Positions 22,886 through 34,893 of a stretch of DNA of 64,000 nt are shown piece by piece. Made by a program: the position numbers and the translations under genes. The DNA lies in contig JAITYX010000007.1 in NCBI GenBank assembly GCA_021018815.1, forward strand, positions 5,457,001 to 5,521,000. The letters run 5' to 3'. Origin of the DNA: Talinum fruticosum (lineage: Eukaryota; Streptophyta; Magnoliopsida; Caryophyllales; Talinaceae). Each line of letters starts with the position of its first letter. The first letter of the stretch is position 1. The notes below the pieces were generated by a model, which saw only the letters and a program-made list of their open reading frames with translations, was not told the origin of the DNA and did no database searches.

Positions 22886-23460
22886 ATATATCTTTCTTAA
22901 AAGCATCTTTGAATGATGATTCATGGACTTGGTATCATAGACTATGTAATATTAGCATGCATATTATCAAGAAACTTGAATCTCATGGATTGGTTAGGGA
23001 TTTACATAATCGTGCATTTAAGAAAGATAAAATCTGTGAATCATGCACGAAAGGGAAGCAAGTTAGATCATCTTTCAAACCACTCAAATTGTGTCTACAT
23101 CTAAAGTGCTTGAGCTAGTTCATATGGATTTGTGTAGTGAAATTCTCGTGAAAAGCCTCATCGAGACCATCTTGAAGAAGACACCCTATGAGCTATACAA
23201 GGGAAAGAAACCCAACATTTCCTACTTTAGACCATTTGGATGTAAATTCTTTGTGCATAACAATTGTAAGGAACATCTGACTAAGTTTGATGCAAGATCG
23301 GATGAAGGTATATTTGTGGGTTACTCATCTCATAGTAAAGCTTATCGAATTTTTAACAAAATACTAACAAAGTTGAAGAAAGTATCCACGTTGTGTTTGA
23401 TGAGATTAATCTTTACTTGGATAAGTGAATCCACATTTTTAGATCTCAAGTTGAACGAGA
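22886..23460 (+). pseudogene. E3 integrase, core deleted
   Basis: The pre-integrase part keeps a CESCTKGK-like zinc text near 23035-23060 and DLCSEILVKS near 23128-23157. It then jumps at 23155-23160 (GCCTCA) straight to the C-terminal KKTPYELYKGKKPNISYFRPF (from 23174). The second Asp and the Glu of the catalytic triad are gone. The deletion is about 390 bp relative to E1 and joins at a GCCTC shared by both ends. Confidence 0.75.
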
Positions 23461-23789
23461 GATAAAGATGACATTGTTGAAGCTAAGCTCAAAAGAGTTA
23501 GAACGGAAGAACCGAGGCAACTCGGAATGAGGCAACTTAGAACGAGCCAACTTAGAATATTGTGACTCTAAATGAACAAGTTCAAGAGCCAGCTCGGAAT
23601 GCTTGAAGAACAAGCCAATGTAGAGGCTCAGCAAAAACAACCAAGCGAAGATCAGCCTATTCAACAAACAAACTTGGTGAATTGAGGATAGGTAGAGCTT
23701 TTCAGTATGCATCTAGTCACCCACCTAAGAACATACTTTCGATATCAATAGTGGGATAAGAACTCGATCTTCTTTACATAATCTGTGTG

Positions 23790-23949
23790 CATTTTCTGCA
23801 TTCATATCATTAACAAAACCTAAAAATGCACTAGAAGCACTAAATGAGCCTAAATGGGTAAAGGCCATGCAAGAAGAGCTTAATCAATTTGAGCGAAAGC
23901 AAGTTTGGACTCGACCAAATGACCTTCCGAGTACCTAGTAATAGAAACC
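23790..23949 (+). pseudogene. E3 reverse transcriptase, N-terminal piece
   Basis: KNALEALNEPKWVKAMQEEL-type text near 23823-23885 matches the RT start of E1, E2 and E4. The reading is cut at 23949 by the LTR insertion and resumes at 25933. Confidence 0.65.
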
Positions 23950-25932
23950 TATAACAACCACGACCAGACTCGGGGCTCGTCGAGCTTCCCCACTTGTGTC
24001 GGGTTTCTTTTTTGAAGATTGATTTTGAAGATGGTTTTAGAAAGTCAATTTTGAAATGTGGGGATGAATCTTTTATTAAGAATTTCGAATTTTATTAAAT
24101 CCGATTAGACAAAGTTTGAATAGCGATTTTATAAATTTTTTTAAATTTAGAACTATTTTTAGAATTCCAGGGATATTGTTTACTAATCAAGGGATAAATA
24201 GAATTAGGGTTTAGGTTACTGCTATGAGGCTTTACGGCCGGATCGGTGTGAAAACACCAATCTAGACCGAAACCTCACCGACTATCCACAAGGTGTAGAT
24301 TGTGGCCTGTACCTAAGGGTGGCCGGTGCCGGCTAGAGGCCGTGGTTGATGGAATCAGCCTTGTCTTTGCCCATTTGGCGGATCCAGAACCTGTTCTTTT
24401 TACCCCTGCATTTAAAAAACAACCAGGATGTAGATTCAATGGGAATAAAGCATAAAATAAGGGTAGTCACCAATTAGTTTTTAGAAATGAAAAACTAACA
24501 AAAATAAAAGGTTGCTCTTCCAATCTTAGTATGGGAAAACGAAGACTAAAAGATGCTAAAAACATACTCCATCGGTCATTGAACCGAGAATCATAGTCGG
24601 GGCGATGGTACGAAACGTAGGGAAAACCTTTACTGTTCCGCCTGTCCGAAGACGGCCATTACTAATTCAAGTAGTGGATTAAAAATGATGTAAACAAACA
24701 AGAAAGCGAGTATATTATGACGATAAATAAAAGAAACCAAACATATTAAATAAAGTGGTAAAGAAATCGATAAAGAAAAGAAAAGCGAAAACTAAAAGAA
24801 TTACATCGGTTGGGGAGGAATTAAAAAGATCGATTACATCTCTTAAACCACAATACGGAAAGCGATCAAAAGCATGAAAATAAATAAACCGTTTGAAGGC
24901 TGAATAATTACCCTGAGGTTATCCCACCTAGTTGATCCGGATCTCCACACTTGGATCTCTTGATACAACGGCGACAAGCAAAGAAAAAAAAGGGCTTGTT
25001 TTTATGAGATTTGTGTCTAGGGTATAGTAACGATAAGTTGAATATGTGACCAGAGATCAGAATAATTGAATATTATTTAGCTCTTTGCACGGATTCAATG
25101 GCGGTAAAAAAAAGGTGAGAGGTGACTAATGATTTCGACATAATGACGATTAGGTATCGAGTACTTAGGATAGCTTCTGCAGCGTGATGTTAAGGCAGGA
25201 AGTCGTATGGGAATGAGAGTCAAGGCTCTCTATGTATAGTAGAGGACCTAGGTCACAAATGACCTAGGGTTTGCCTCCATTCTACCATTCAAACAGCAAA
25301 AAAATAAAGCGAGGCCAAATCTTAAGAGATTGAGCCAGGATAAGGAAGATAAAATCGGATAGAGCCTGGGGCGACGAGCACCGGCTACCAAGGTTCTCCT
25401 AGGGTTTTGTGCCCTAGTGTGTATCTAAGGGATTCTCCAAGTTAAAATGGAGTGTTCCACGTAATGCTTCTAGAAGGTAGGCGCTAACCACAACATCATT
25501 TTGAAGGGAAAAGTTCCTAGTCTCGTGCGAACTGTCTTATGGAACATCAACGCAACACTTTAATGATCGTGATCATGAAATGCAATGCTTTAACACCGTC
25601 TTCGGGTCTTCGGCTCCTTGTCCGATTGGAAAAAAGTAAAATGCGATATTCTAAACTTTGAATTTCCCGGCATATAGCTCTGGACTCCATTGTCTCTAAA
25701 GGCTCGACCGAGTTCTTGGGCATCCTAAAGAAAGGGGGTTTGTGGACTGACCCAAGGAAAAGGCTATTTATTTGGTGTTTGGGGTTTTACGTGATTTGCT
25801 GGCTTATGTCGCACCAATCAATCACATTCGAGATCTAAATCCTCGAACGGGACTCGGGATTTCATCTTCGAGCCTACAAATAAAAATACAGAAATAAAGA
25901 GATATGGGACGACATTATTTAGGTGCATGTAC
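23950..25932 (+). repeat. gypsy-like solo LTR, family A, copy 2
   Basis: About 1.98 kb, colinear with 866-2766, and inserted in E3 RT. The target duplication can be read as GAACC, the intact sequence in E1 at the same site: AAACC lies on the left and GAACT on the right, each one transition away. There is no gag or pol beside it, so it is a solo LTR formed after insertion into E3. Confidence 0.8.
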
Positions 25933-26690
25933 GAACTTAATGGATTTTCAAGATCAAACTGGATGAGGAAGGGTTGGTAGTCGAAATAAGGCTAGACTGG
26001 TTGCTCAGGGGTATAACTAAGATGAGGGAATTTATTATGGGAAAACCTTTGCACCTGTTGCTAGGATTGAGGCAAACAGAATTCTCTTAGCACTTTTGTC
26101 TAACATGAACATCAAGCTTTATCAAATGAATGTCAAATGTGCATTTCTAAATGGTTATATTCAAGAAGACGTTTATGTTGAGCAAGCCCCTAGATTTGAA
26201 AACTCAGAATTTTCAAATCATGTTTTCAAGTTGCAAAAGGCTTTATATGGTCTTACACAAGCTTCCAGAGCGTCATATGAAAGACTAAGCGGTTTCTTGG
26301 TTGAAAATGATTTCAAAAGAGGTCAGATTAACAAACTCTTTTCATGAAAACTAAGCGAAATGATTTTCTTATCATTTAGATTTATGTTGATGATATCATT
26401 TTTGGAGCTACTAATGAAACTCTATGCTAAGAGTTTTCTAAGTTGATGAGACAGGAGTTGCAAATTAGTATGATGGGAGACCTCAATTTCTTTCTTGGTC
26501 CGCAAATCAAACAAGACAAGGATGGCATCTATGTCCATCAATCTAAGTACATCAAGGAGCTATTGAAAAAATACAAGCTACAATATGTGAAGCATGCAAA
26601 AACACCTATGAGTAGTAGTTTGAAGCTGGACTCGGACGAGAAAGGTAAAGTTGTAGATTAGAAACTCTAAAGAGGTATGATTAGATCCTT
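25933..26690 (+). pseudogene. E3 reverse transcriptase, main piece
   Basis: Continues the RT after the LTR. Visible are YQMNVKCAFLNGYIQEDVYV near 26120-26180, YGLTQASRASYERLSGFLV near 26247-26303, catalytic YVDD at 26383-26394, and MMGDLNFFLGPQIKQDKDGIY near 26470-26530. Stops and shifts interrupt it. Confidence 0.7.
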
Positions 26691-27319
26691 GCTTTATCTC
26701 ACATCTAGTAGGCCACATATCATGTTCAGTGTCTTCCTTTGTGCAAGATTTCAAGCTAATCCCAAATAATCACAACTCATTACGGTGAAGAGAATTTTTA
26801 CATATTTTGCAGGGACTCGAAACTTGGTCTATGGATTTCAAAGGACTCATAATCGACTCCTACTTGATACTCATATGCTGACTATGCTGGATACAAGGTT
26901 GATAAAAAAGCACATTAGGAGCATGCAAATTTCTAGGTCAATCCCTTGTCTCCTAGAACTCAAAAGCATAACTCGGTCGCTCTATCAATTGCTGAGGCTG
27001 AGTACATTACGATTGGAGCTTGCTCTGCTTAGATTCTCTAGATCAAGAAGCACTTGAAGGATCTTGGATTATCATTCACATCTATCCCAATCATGAATGA
27101 CAATCAAAGTGCACTCACCATCACTAAGAATCTAGTTCCGCACTCAAATACAAAGCATATTGAGGTCAGCTATCATTTTCTAAGAGACCATTCGAGAAAG
27201 GTGATATTGAACTTTAATTTATTCATACTAAATTTCCATTAGCTGATATTTTCACTAAGCCTCTTAATGAGGATCAGTTTTGCTTTATTAGGAATGAACT
27301 AAGGATGATTAATGCATGA
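26691..27319 (+). pseudogene. E3 RNase H, broken
   Basis: Contains AEAEYI-like text near 26990-27010, NDNQSALTITKNLVPHSNTKHIE near 27096-27165 and a degraded ADIFTKPLNEDQ near 27240-27275. The NDNQSA text is closer to intact copia RNase H than the matching text in E1 and E2. Confidence 0.65.
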
Positions 27320-27701
27320 TTATGTGATTTATTGCTTGAGTTACTTTTTCATGATTGAGCGATATATGCCCTGAGTAGATAACAAATCGATCAGTTGACT
27401 CGAGAATGAGGCCGAGCTATGCATTATAGATTTTCTAGGTGTTCTAAGTCACTTAGATTATGAGCAAAATAGACATCAAAGTTTTGAGGTCATCTCTAAA
27501 TAAATGGAGAATCTCATAAATGTTTTTGAAAACTCTTTCTTCTTTCTCTTTCTCTCTCTCTGTCACACAAACAATCAGCAGAAACTAGCTATTGGAAGAA
27601 AGTCGTTGGAGAAACTAATTGTTATTACGTAGAGCGACTCAACGATATGAGAACCGTTGCTTGGTATTCGAGTCGACAAGCTAGTTGGAAGCCCATTTGT
27701 G

Positions 27702-27710
27702 CTATGAATA
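27702..27710 (+). promoter_or_regulatory. E3 degenerate TATA of the internal promoter
   Basis: CTATGAATA at the position where E2 and E4 have CTATAAATA. The distance to the ATG at 27875 is shorter (about 170 bp). Confidence 0.3.
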
Positions 27711-27874
27711 GCATCGCTTCACTTTCTTTTCTTCACTTTACAAACTTATTGATTGCACCCTTGCTCTTTTGGCTCACACTCTCTCGCTCACTTGTGTTCT
27801 CTCTCTGTTTCTCAAGTCTCTTTGTTCTTTATTCTCTCTCTACTCTCTCAATCTCTCTCTAATTCCCTGCAAAC

Positions 27875-28940
27875 ATGCCTAAAAGAGGAAGCGCTTAAGA
27901 AGGAGGTTCGGCCACCAAGAAGGCCAGAACTAAGTCTACTCGGTCCGAGGTTTCACAAGGCAAAGGCAAAGAGCCTACCTCGGATCCACCACAACACTTT
28001 GTCACTGAACACTTTATTGTGGACGACTAGTTTTTCCTAAAATTTTTTTTTGGCTGAAACACATCATCAAAATAAGAGTGTATTCATATCTTTGTTTTTG
28101 TGAGTACATTTACCCGGACCTAGTGTCTGAGTTCTATGCTCACATGACTACCTCGAAGGTGCCATAACCTCTCCGGTCCAATGTAAGATCGTTCGCATCA
28201 ATCTTCGCTTACTTTGCACACTTTTTGATGTGAAGGCCTTCTTTCTTCATTCTAGTCATGTTCCATTGAATGAAGTTGCTGACAACTTCTTTAAAAAACA
28301 CACCAAAGAGGTTCCCGAGTCCAGAAAGAACTTTTACGTGAATAAGATGAAGTCGAAGCTAGGCTTACGTGTTTTATTTTGATGAGAACATTCTTCTCCC
28401 ATCTTTCTTATAAAGAGAACCTAAACTCCAAAGTTCTCAAGGTTCTCTATGATCTTCTTGAGGGCTACAAAGTAGATCTCTTTCCTTTTATTTTAGGGTA
28501 GATGGCAACCGTGCTTGCTAGCTCTAAGAAGTACGGTCCATATCCTTTCTAGGTACTTCGACCATTGTTTTCAAGCGATTTCGGATCCCTCCTCCCTCCG
28601 ATGCTTGCTTGGAACTTGCTTGTCTGTCTTGGCGGGACTTATCTTATAGGTGTAGGATACTAGGAAGTTAAACCTGGTGTCCGGGTTTATGCATCCGAGT
28701 TATCTCCTCCACCTCCTCTACCTCGACTCACACTACTCCGGAGGCTGGTGAAGCTAGTCAATCCAAAGCCCCTACCTCGGAACCTCCGCCAACACCTATC
28801 TTTGAAGAAGAGTTAGAAGAAGAAGAGCAAGATATGTCTTTAGTTCATAGAACAAAGACTTCTCCACTTCCTAATGTACAATTTGCGACCACCTCGCCCA
28901 GTTGTGTTAACACAAGCTTACATCACGCTCTTTAAGACGG
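27875..28940 (+). pseudogene. E3 third ORF, broken
   Basis: Starts ATGCCTAAAAGAGGAAGCGC (MPKRGSA) and is interrupted by a stop after five codons more. Conserved pieces follow: FSEFIYPDLV-like text near 28095-28130, LLEGYKVDLFP near 28455-28490, and a late acidic stretch (EEELEEEEQD) near 28805-28835. It is shorter than in E1 and E4, with the coiled-coil region mostly lost. Confidence 0.45.
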
Positions 28941-29262
28941 AGCGCTCCTCCCTCTTAATTTTTTTAACTCAAATTTTATTTTTGTCCAACATCTTTTGTA
29001 CTTACTTACTATTTCCTCCCTCCTTTTGTTATTTTTGCTGAAATGTATATGTGGAGAGAAAAGATAGAAAATTATATGTTTGGTTTAAGGGAGTTTCCCT
29101 TTCCTTTTCGGAGTTAATAGTTTATTTTTTTTACTTTTGTATATATGTTTCTAGCGGTTAAACATAAGCGGGCGAGAAAACAACTATTTCTAGACATGGT
29201 TCGGACACCTCGGAGCCTAGCCTTTCAGAAAGGATCTAACAATCCAAAGGTTTAAAGATCGG

Positions 29263-31065
29263 ATGGCTCGGAACACCGGAGAGTTCGACGAAGGAAGATC
29301 TTCCAACAGGCCTCCAAAATTCAAGGGCTCAAACTTTGGGCACTTGGAAGAAGCTTATGGAATGTTTCCTCATGGATCATGATGAAGAAGTATGGGAAAT
29401 CATACAACAAGGAAACTACATTCCAATGAAGACAGATGAATTCAGAATCCTTCCCAAGACAAAGGCTGAGTTCACACCAGAGAAGCAGAGAAGTTCGGAA
29501 AGAATTTCAAAGCCATGAACATCCTTATGTGCGCCATAAGCTCGAAGAATACAACCGAGTCTCTGCATGTGACTCTGCTAAAGAGGTGTGGGATACCTTG
29601 GTCAACACCTACGAAGGTACAAGTCGAGTGAGACAAGCAAAGATCGGTCAAGTATCTCCACAAATATGAGCTTTTCAAAATGGAGCCAGAGGAGAACATT
29701 ACTCGGATGTTCATTCGCTTCACCGAGATCACCAACAATCTCAAATCTCTAGGAAAGAAAATCTCCCATGAAGAAATGTGCCGGAAAATTCTCGAAGCCT
29801 ACCCAAGAGACGATGGGGTCCGAAGGTGACTCGCCATAGAAGAGGCTCGGAACCTTTCACTCTTGAAGCCGGACGAGCTCATCGGAAAGCTTCTAACGCA
29901 TGAGATACATCCGGAAGAAGAAGATGTTGAGGGTACTACCAAACGGAACATTGCGCTTAAAGCCTCGTAATCCAAAGAAGCAAGTCCGAGCTCTTTTGAC
30001 TCGAAGATAATCCCATAGCACTCATTGCAAGAGGCTTCAAGAGAATGATGAAGCACAAAAGATGGGACAAAAGACCAAAAGAAGAATTCTACAAGAAAGA
30101 TAAGAGAGATAGAAAAGGTAAGTTTTCTTCTCCTTCAAAGCTATCTTTATCTAAGAATTCCGGATGTTTTGAATGTGGCAGCAAAGACCACATAGTGAAG
30201 GACTCGTCCAAAACGGAAAAGGGACAGAAAGAAGAAAAGGGCCATGATGGCAACATGGAGCGATGAGGACTCATCGAAGATGACGAGGACTCGGATGACT
30301 CAAAGTGTCCGATGGCAATCTCGACTCGAAGCCGGAAGAGAGTCGACTCGGACTCGAACAATGAGGAAACCGATCCTCAAGAGGTAATAAACTACTTCCT
30401 TAAATTTTCCAAAGTTGATTTAGCTAAATACATTTTTACTTTGGAAGAAAAGTCCAATTCTGATTCTTCTCATTTCAAAGAACAACTTGAGTCACTTACT
30501 TCGAGAGCACTTCTTTGAAAAACGAATTAGAAAACCGAGACTCACACTCGGAGAACTCAAGACTAGTGCTCAAGCTAATGAGACTGAGTCCGAGTTACTC
30601 AAGAAAGAAAATGAGCGACTAAAACGTAAGCTCACTTAGTCTCAAGATCTGGTTTTAAAGTTTACTCAAGGTCGAAGAACCTTGACATGCTCTTAGGATC
30701 ACAAGTGTGTCTCTTTTCGAAAAGAAGGTCTTGGTTTCAACAAAGAGGAAGAATCTAATTCTTACTGAGAATTGTTCAAAAGGATTCCGAACTGTAAAGT
30801 TCAGGAAAGCCGAGCACGGTCCCATTCACAGAAATTAAAGGAGGACCAAGCCCGGAATCGTTTACAAAAAGAAACCATTTTCTCCTCGTTTCAAAAGGAA
30901 AAGTTTTCGAAAGAAAGAGACACGGACTCATTTCTCTCGAGAGGAAGACTCAGAATCAAACAAAACCCAAAGTCATTCAAATCGGGTTCCGAAACACCTT
31001 CTTCCTCGAAAAGGACCACAGTAAAGAATGTTAGTGGGTTCGTTAGAGGAAGTGAGAAGGGTTAG
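29263..31065 (+). pseudogene. E4 gag, broken
   Basis: ATGGCTCGGAACACC at 29263 is the family start. Copia gag blocks: RVSACDSAKEVWDTLVNTYE near 29555-29615, RFTEITNNLKSLGKK near 29718-29760, LLKPDELIGKLLTHEIH near 29860-29912. The knuckle near 30165-30206 reads CFECGSKDHIVKDS, so its last Cys is lost. A basic, Ser-rich tail runs to about 31065. Frame changes occur at several points. Confidence 0.7.
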
Positions 31066-31074
31066 ATTCTCTTT

Positions 31075-31470
31075 GTTTTGCAGGTAACTCAAAAAGATCA
31101 AAAGGACACTGGTACCTGGACAGCGGATGTTCTAGACACATGTCGGAGATCAAGGACTCTTTTCCGAGCTAGAATCATATAAAGGAGGAAAAGTCACTTT
31201 CGGAGATGACAAGCAAAGGTAAGATAGTGGGCATTGGCAAGATTGGAAATGGAAGCAATCTGGTGAGCCTAGTCTACCTTGTCAAAGGGCTAAAGTACAA
31301 TCTACTTAGCATCTCCCAACTCTGCGACAAAGGTCAAGAGGTAAGATTCACTCAATCTAAGTGCTACATCTCGGACGAGACTACCAAAGAGATAAAGCTC
31401 TCGGGTAAGAGATCGGGTAATACCTACATCATCCCTCTTTCGACCCAAGTCAGAACCTATCTTGTTTAAA
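31075..31470 (+). pseudogene. E4 protease
   Basis: HWYLDSGCSRHMS near 31107-31146 carries the intact D-S-G active-site motif, unlike the DGG of E1 and E2. It continues with KVTFGDDK-like text near 31190, then GKIVGIGKIGNGSNLVSLVY (31215-31275) and LKYNLLSISQLCDKGQEVRF (31290-31350). It is followed in frame by much of the link to integrase. One shift occurs just after the motif. Confidence 0.7.
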
Positions 31471-32410
31471 AGCATCTCTCCATGATGATTCTTGGACTTG
31501 GCATCGTAGATTAGGCCATATCAGCATGCATACTATAAAGAAATTGGCATCTAATGGTTTAGTTAGGGGCTTACCTAATCTGTGTTTTTGAGAAAGACAA
31601 AGTATGTGAAGCATGCACTCGAGGGAAACAAGTCGGATCTTCATTCAAATCTCTGAAGACAGTTTCCACATCCAAAGTACTTGAATTATCGCATATGGAT
31701 TTATGTGGTGAAATCCCTGTGAAGAGTCTCGGAGGTAAATCTTACATACTTGTCATTATTGATGATTTTTCACGATTCACCTTGGTGTGTTTTCTTAAGC
31801 ACAAAAATAAAGCCTTCAAGGAGTTCAAGCAAGCTCTGCAGAAAGATTCAAGTTGAGTCTCGGACTCGGATTCAAAAGATTTGAAGTGACCATGAAAGGG
31901 AGTTCGATTACTCGGAATTCTCGTAGTTTTGTGACAAAAATGGAATCTCTCACAACTTCTCAAGCACCCAGAACTCCTCAACAGAATGGAGTAGTAGAGA
32001 GAAAGAACAGAACCCTTGAAGAAATAGTAAGGACGATGATGATTGAGCACAACTTGCCTTACTATTTTTGGGCGAAGGCAAGTGAACACAGCCAACTACA
32101 CTCTAAACAGATGCCTCATCGGACCCATTCTCAAGAAAACACCCTATGAGCTCTACAAAGGGAAGAAGCCAAATATTTCCTATTTCGGACCATTCGAATG
32201 TAAGTGCTTCGTTCACAACAATGGTAAGGATCATCCGACCAAGTTCGATACTCGGTCGGACGAAGGTATTTTTCTAGGTTACTCCTCTCATAGCAAAGCT
32301 TATCGCATTTTCAATAATCGTACTAACAAAGTGGAAGAAAGCATCCATGTAGTATTTGAAGAGCTTGAACAGGAGAAGCCAAGTGAGTCTTCATACTCGA
32401 ACCGAAGCTC
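31470..32410 (+). pseudogene. E4 integrase, broken
   Basis: The pre-integrase part WHRRLGHISMHTIKKLAS is near 31498-31552, with zinc-region CEACTRGK near 31605-31628. The core has SHMDLCGE near 31690, DDFSRFTLVCFLKHKN near 31760-31808, and the Glu block PQQNGVVERKNRTLEEI near 31977-32026. The C-terminal YELYKGKKPNISYFGPFECK is near 32145-32203. Frameshifts near 31590 and 31835 break an otherwise recognisable enzyme. Confidence 0.75.
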
Positions 32411-32739
32411 GTAAAGGATGATGACGAAGTTGAGCCTACAAAGACTCGGACCCAACATGCTCGTAATGAAGTCACTCGTAACGAGGAAACTCGGAATGAG
32501 ACAGTTCAAGAGTTGGCTTAGAACGAACAAGTCAATGAAGAAGATCACTCGGAACAAGCTTCGAAGATCAAGCCGCTCAACCCACAAACCTGGTGAATCA
32601 AAGAACTGGTAAAGCATTCAAATTTACTTCCAGTCATCCTCAAGAAAACATTATTTCGATATCAACAAGTGGGGTAAGAACTCGTTCCTCTCTTCACAAT
32701 CTATGTGCATTCACCGCATTCATTTCATTAACTCGAACC

Positions 32740-33595
32740 CAAAAATGCACTAGAGGCCCTTAACGAACCTGAATGGGTAGAGGCCATGCAAGAGGAACTT
32801 AATCAATTCGAGAGAAACCAAGTCCGGACTCGACCAACCGACCTTCCGACCACCCAGTTATAGGGACCAAATGGGTTTTCAAGAACAAACTGGATGAGGG
32901 TGGAGTGGTAGTCGAAACAAGGCTAGACTTGTGGCTCAGGGATATAATCAAGAAGAAGGAATTGATTGTGGGGAAACCTTTGCACCTGTAGCCGAATCGA
33001 AGTCATTAGAATATTGTTGGCATTTGCATCCAGCGATGCATATTAAATTATATCAAATGGATGTTAAGTGTGCCTTTCTCAATGGTTTTATTGAAGAAGA
33101 AGTTTATGTCGAGCAGACCTCCCGGTTTTGAAAACTCGGAATTTCCAAATCACGTTTTCAAACTTCAAAAATCTCTCTATGGTCTTAAGCAAGCCCCTCG
33201 AGCTTGGTATGAAAGACTGAGTAGCTTCTTGGTTCAAAATGATTTCAAAAGAGGTCGGATCGACAAGACTCTATTCATAAAGACCAAAGAGAAAGATTTC
33301 CTTATTGTTCAAATATATGTTGATGATATTATTTTCGGTGCTACTAATGAATTTCTCGTGCCGAGAATTTTCTCGAGTTGATGAGTCAAGAATTCCAAAT
33401 GAGTATGATGGGAGAACTCAATTTCTTCCTTGGGTTGCAAATCAAACAAGACAAAGATGGGATCTTTGTTCATCAATCAAAATACATCAAGGAACTGCTG
33501 AAGAAATACAAACTTCAAGATGCAAAGCACGCATCTACACCATGAGCAAGCAGCATAAAGCTTGACTCGGACGAGAAAGGTAAAGCAATGAGATC
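32740..33595 (+). pseudogene. E4 reverse transcriptase, broken
   Basis: Blocks: NEPEWVEAMQEELNQFERNQ (32764-32823), MAQGYNQEEGIDCGETFAPV (from 32931), YQMDVKCAFLNGFIEEEVYV (33050-33109), LYGLKQAPRAWYERLSSFLV (33177-33236), catalytic YVDD at 33316-33327, MMGELNFFLGLQIKQDKDGI (33404-33463). All conserved copia RT blocks are present; only single-base shifts separate them. Confidence 0.8.
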
Positions 33596-33599
33596 GAAA

Positions 33600-34261
33600 C
33601 TTTATCGAGGTATGATTGGATCTCTGCTATATCTTACTTCAAGCGAGCCGGATATAATGTTCGATGTTTGTTTATGCGCGAGATTTCAAGCTAACCCAAG
33701 AGAATCACATCTCACTGCGGTGAAGAGAATATTTAGATATCTTGCAGTACTCGGAATCTAGGTCTATGGTACTCCGGAGACTCGGAACCGACTCGACCGG
33801 GTACTCGAGACGCGGACTCACGCAGGATACAAAGTTGATCGAAAGAGCACATCTCGGAGCTTGCCCATTTCTGGGTCAATCCCTAATATCTTAGCACTCA
33901 AAGAAACAAAACTCGGTAGCTCTATCAACTGCGGAAGCTGAATACATTGCCACTGGAGCTTGTTGCGCTCGATTCTTTGGATAAAACAACACTTGAAGGA
34001 TCTTGGACTATTCCTCAACTCAGTCCCAATCAAGTGTGACAACCAAAGCGCAATCAAGCATCACTAAGAATCCTGTCCAAGCATTCAAAAACAAAGCATA
34101 TTGAGGTCAGGTATCACTTCTTACGCGATCACTCGTAAAAGGGTGATATTGAGCTTGAGTTCATTCCTACTAATCTTCGATTAGCTGATATCTTTACTAA
34201 GCCTCTTGGTGAAGATCGGTTTTGTTTTATTCGGAATGAGCTTGGTATGTTAAATGCTTAA
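33600..34261 (+). pseudogene. E4 RNase H, broken
   Basis: Domain pieces include RVCLCARFQANPRESHLTAVKR-type text near 33660-33725, LSTAEAEYIATGACCA near 33920-33968, and ADIFTKPLGEDRFCFIRNEL near 34180-34245. It ends GMLNA at 34261. It matches E1 in sequence and ending. Confidence 0.7.
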
Positions 34262-34539
34262 TTCTGTACTATCTTTGTTGCATAATTCCGTGCTATGTGC
34301 TTTCGTGTTAATAACAATTAGTTCAGTTGATTCGATGATACTGGGCTGATACTTATTTCGCGTTTCGAGTCACTCGAAACCTTTCGAGTCAAACTCGGAT
34401 GTAGAGAAATTTGGACATCAAATTTTCTGAAGCTATCTCTAGAACAGTGGAGAGTTTCGGATTATATTTTCAAAATCTTTTCTCTCTCTTTCTCGAGCGC
34501 TGCGATCGGATCTTAACCGTAGATTTCAAACCGCTGGTA

Positions 34540-34893
34540 TCTCAACCGTTGAAGAAGAACCGTCACACCGGTCGTTGGTGACCGATGGACAAGCCGAGTC
34601 GAACGGAGTTACTTAACGGATAGTGGACGGGCGCTTATTTTCTATAAATAACGACTATCCATCTTCATCTCGGTATTCTAAAACTCCATCTCTCTCAAAA
34701 GAAACTTCTCGCGGAAGATTACTACGTGAACAGTCGCTCTTGATCGTCTGCAAGCATCGAAGAAGCTCTCTCTCTCTCTCGTAAGTTTCGACTGCTCTCA
34801 TCACTCTTTCTTCTACATTTTCATTTTCTTCTCTTCTACACCTCCTTCTCTCTTTCAGTCGAAAAGCTTCATCTTTTCTCTCCTTCTCTCACA
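34540..34893 (+). promoter_or_regulatory. E4 internal promoter/leader before the third ORF (TATA at 34643)
   Basis: ACCGTTGAAGAAGAACCG and CACACCGGTCG precede GCCGAGTCGAACGG. TATAAATA is at 34643-34650. A donor-like CTCGTAAGT (GTAAGT at 34781) and an acceptor-like CTCTCTTTCAG near 34850-34860 follow. ATG is at 34894, about 251 bp from the TATA. This is the clearest version of the arrangement. Confidence 0.5.

Larger units (their letters stand above)
22880..29212 (+). mobile_element. copia element E3, partial (INT to third ORF)
   Basis: Begins abruptly in the pre-integrase region, so gag, PR and the 5' LTR are missing. It is split in RT by a family-A LTR (23950-25932) and ends after the third ORF without polypurine tract or LTR, directly against the E4 leader at 29213. 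The most diverged of the four copies, with many transitions. Confidence 0.7.

Noticed and set aside
31060..31075. TAG stop after ...RGSEKG in E1, E2 and E4, looking like a conserved gag-pol readthrough signal
   Set aside because: The frame that leads into the protease motif reads through this site without using the TAG; the stop belongs to a frame not joined to pol once indels are considered.
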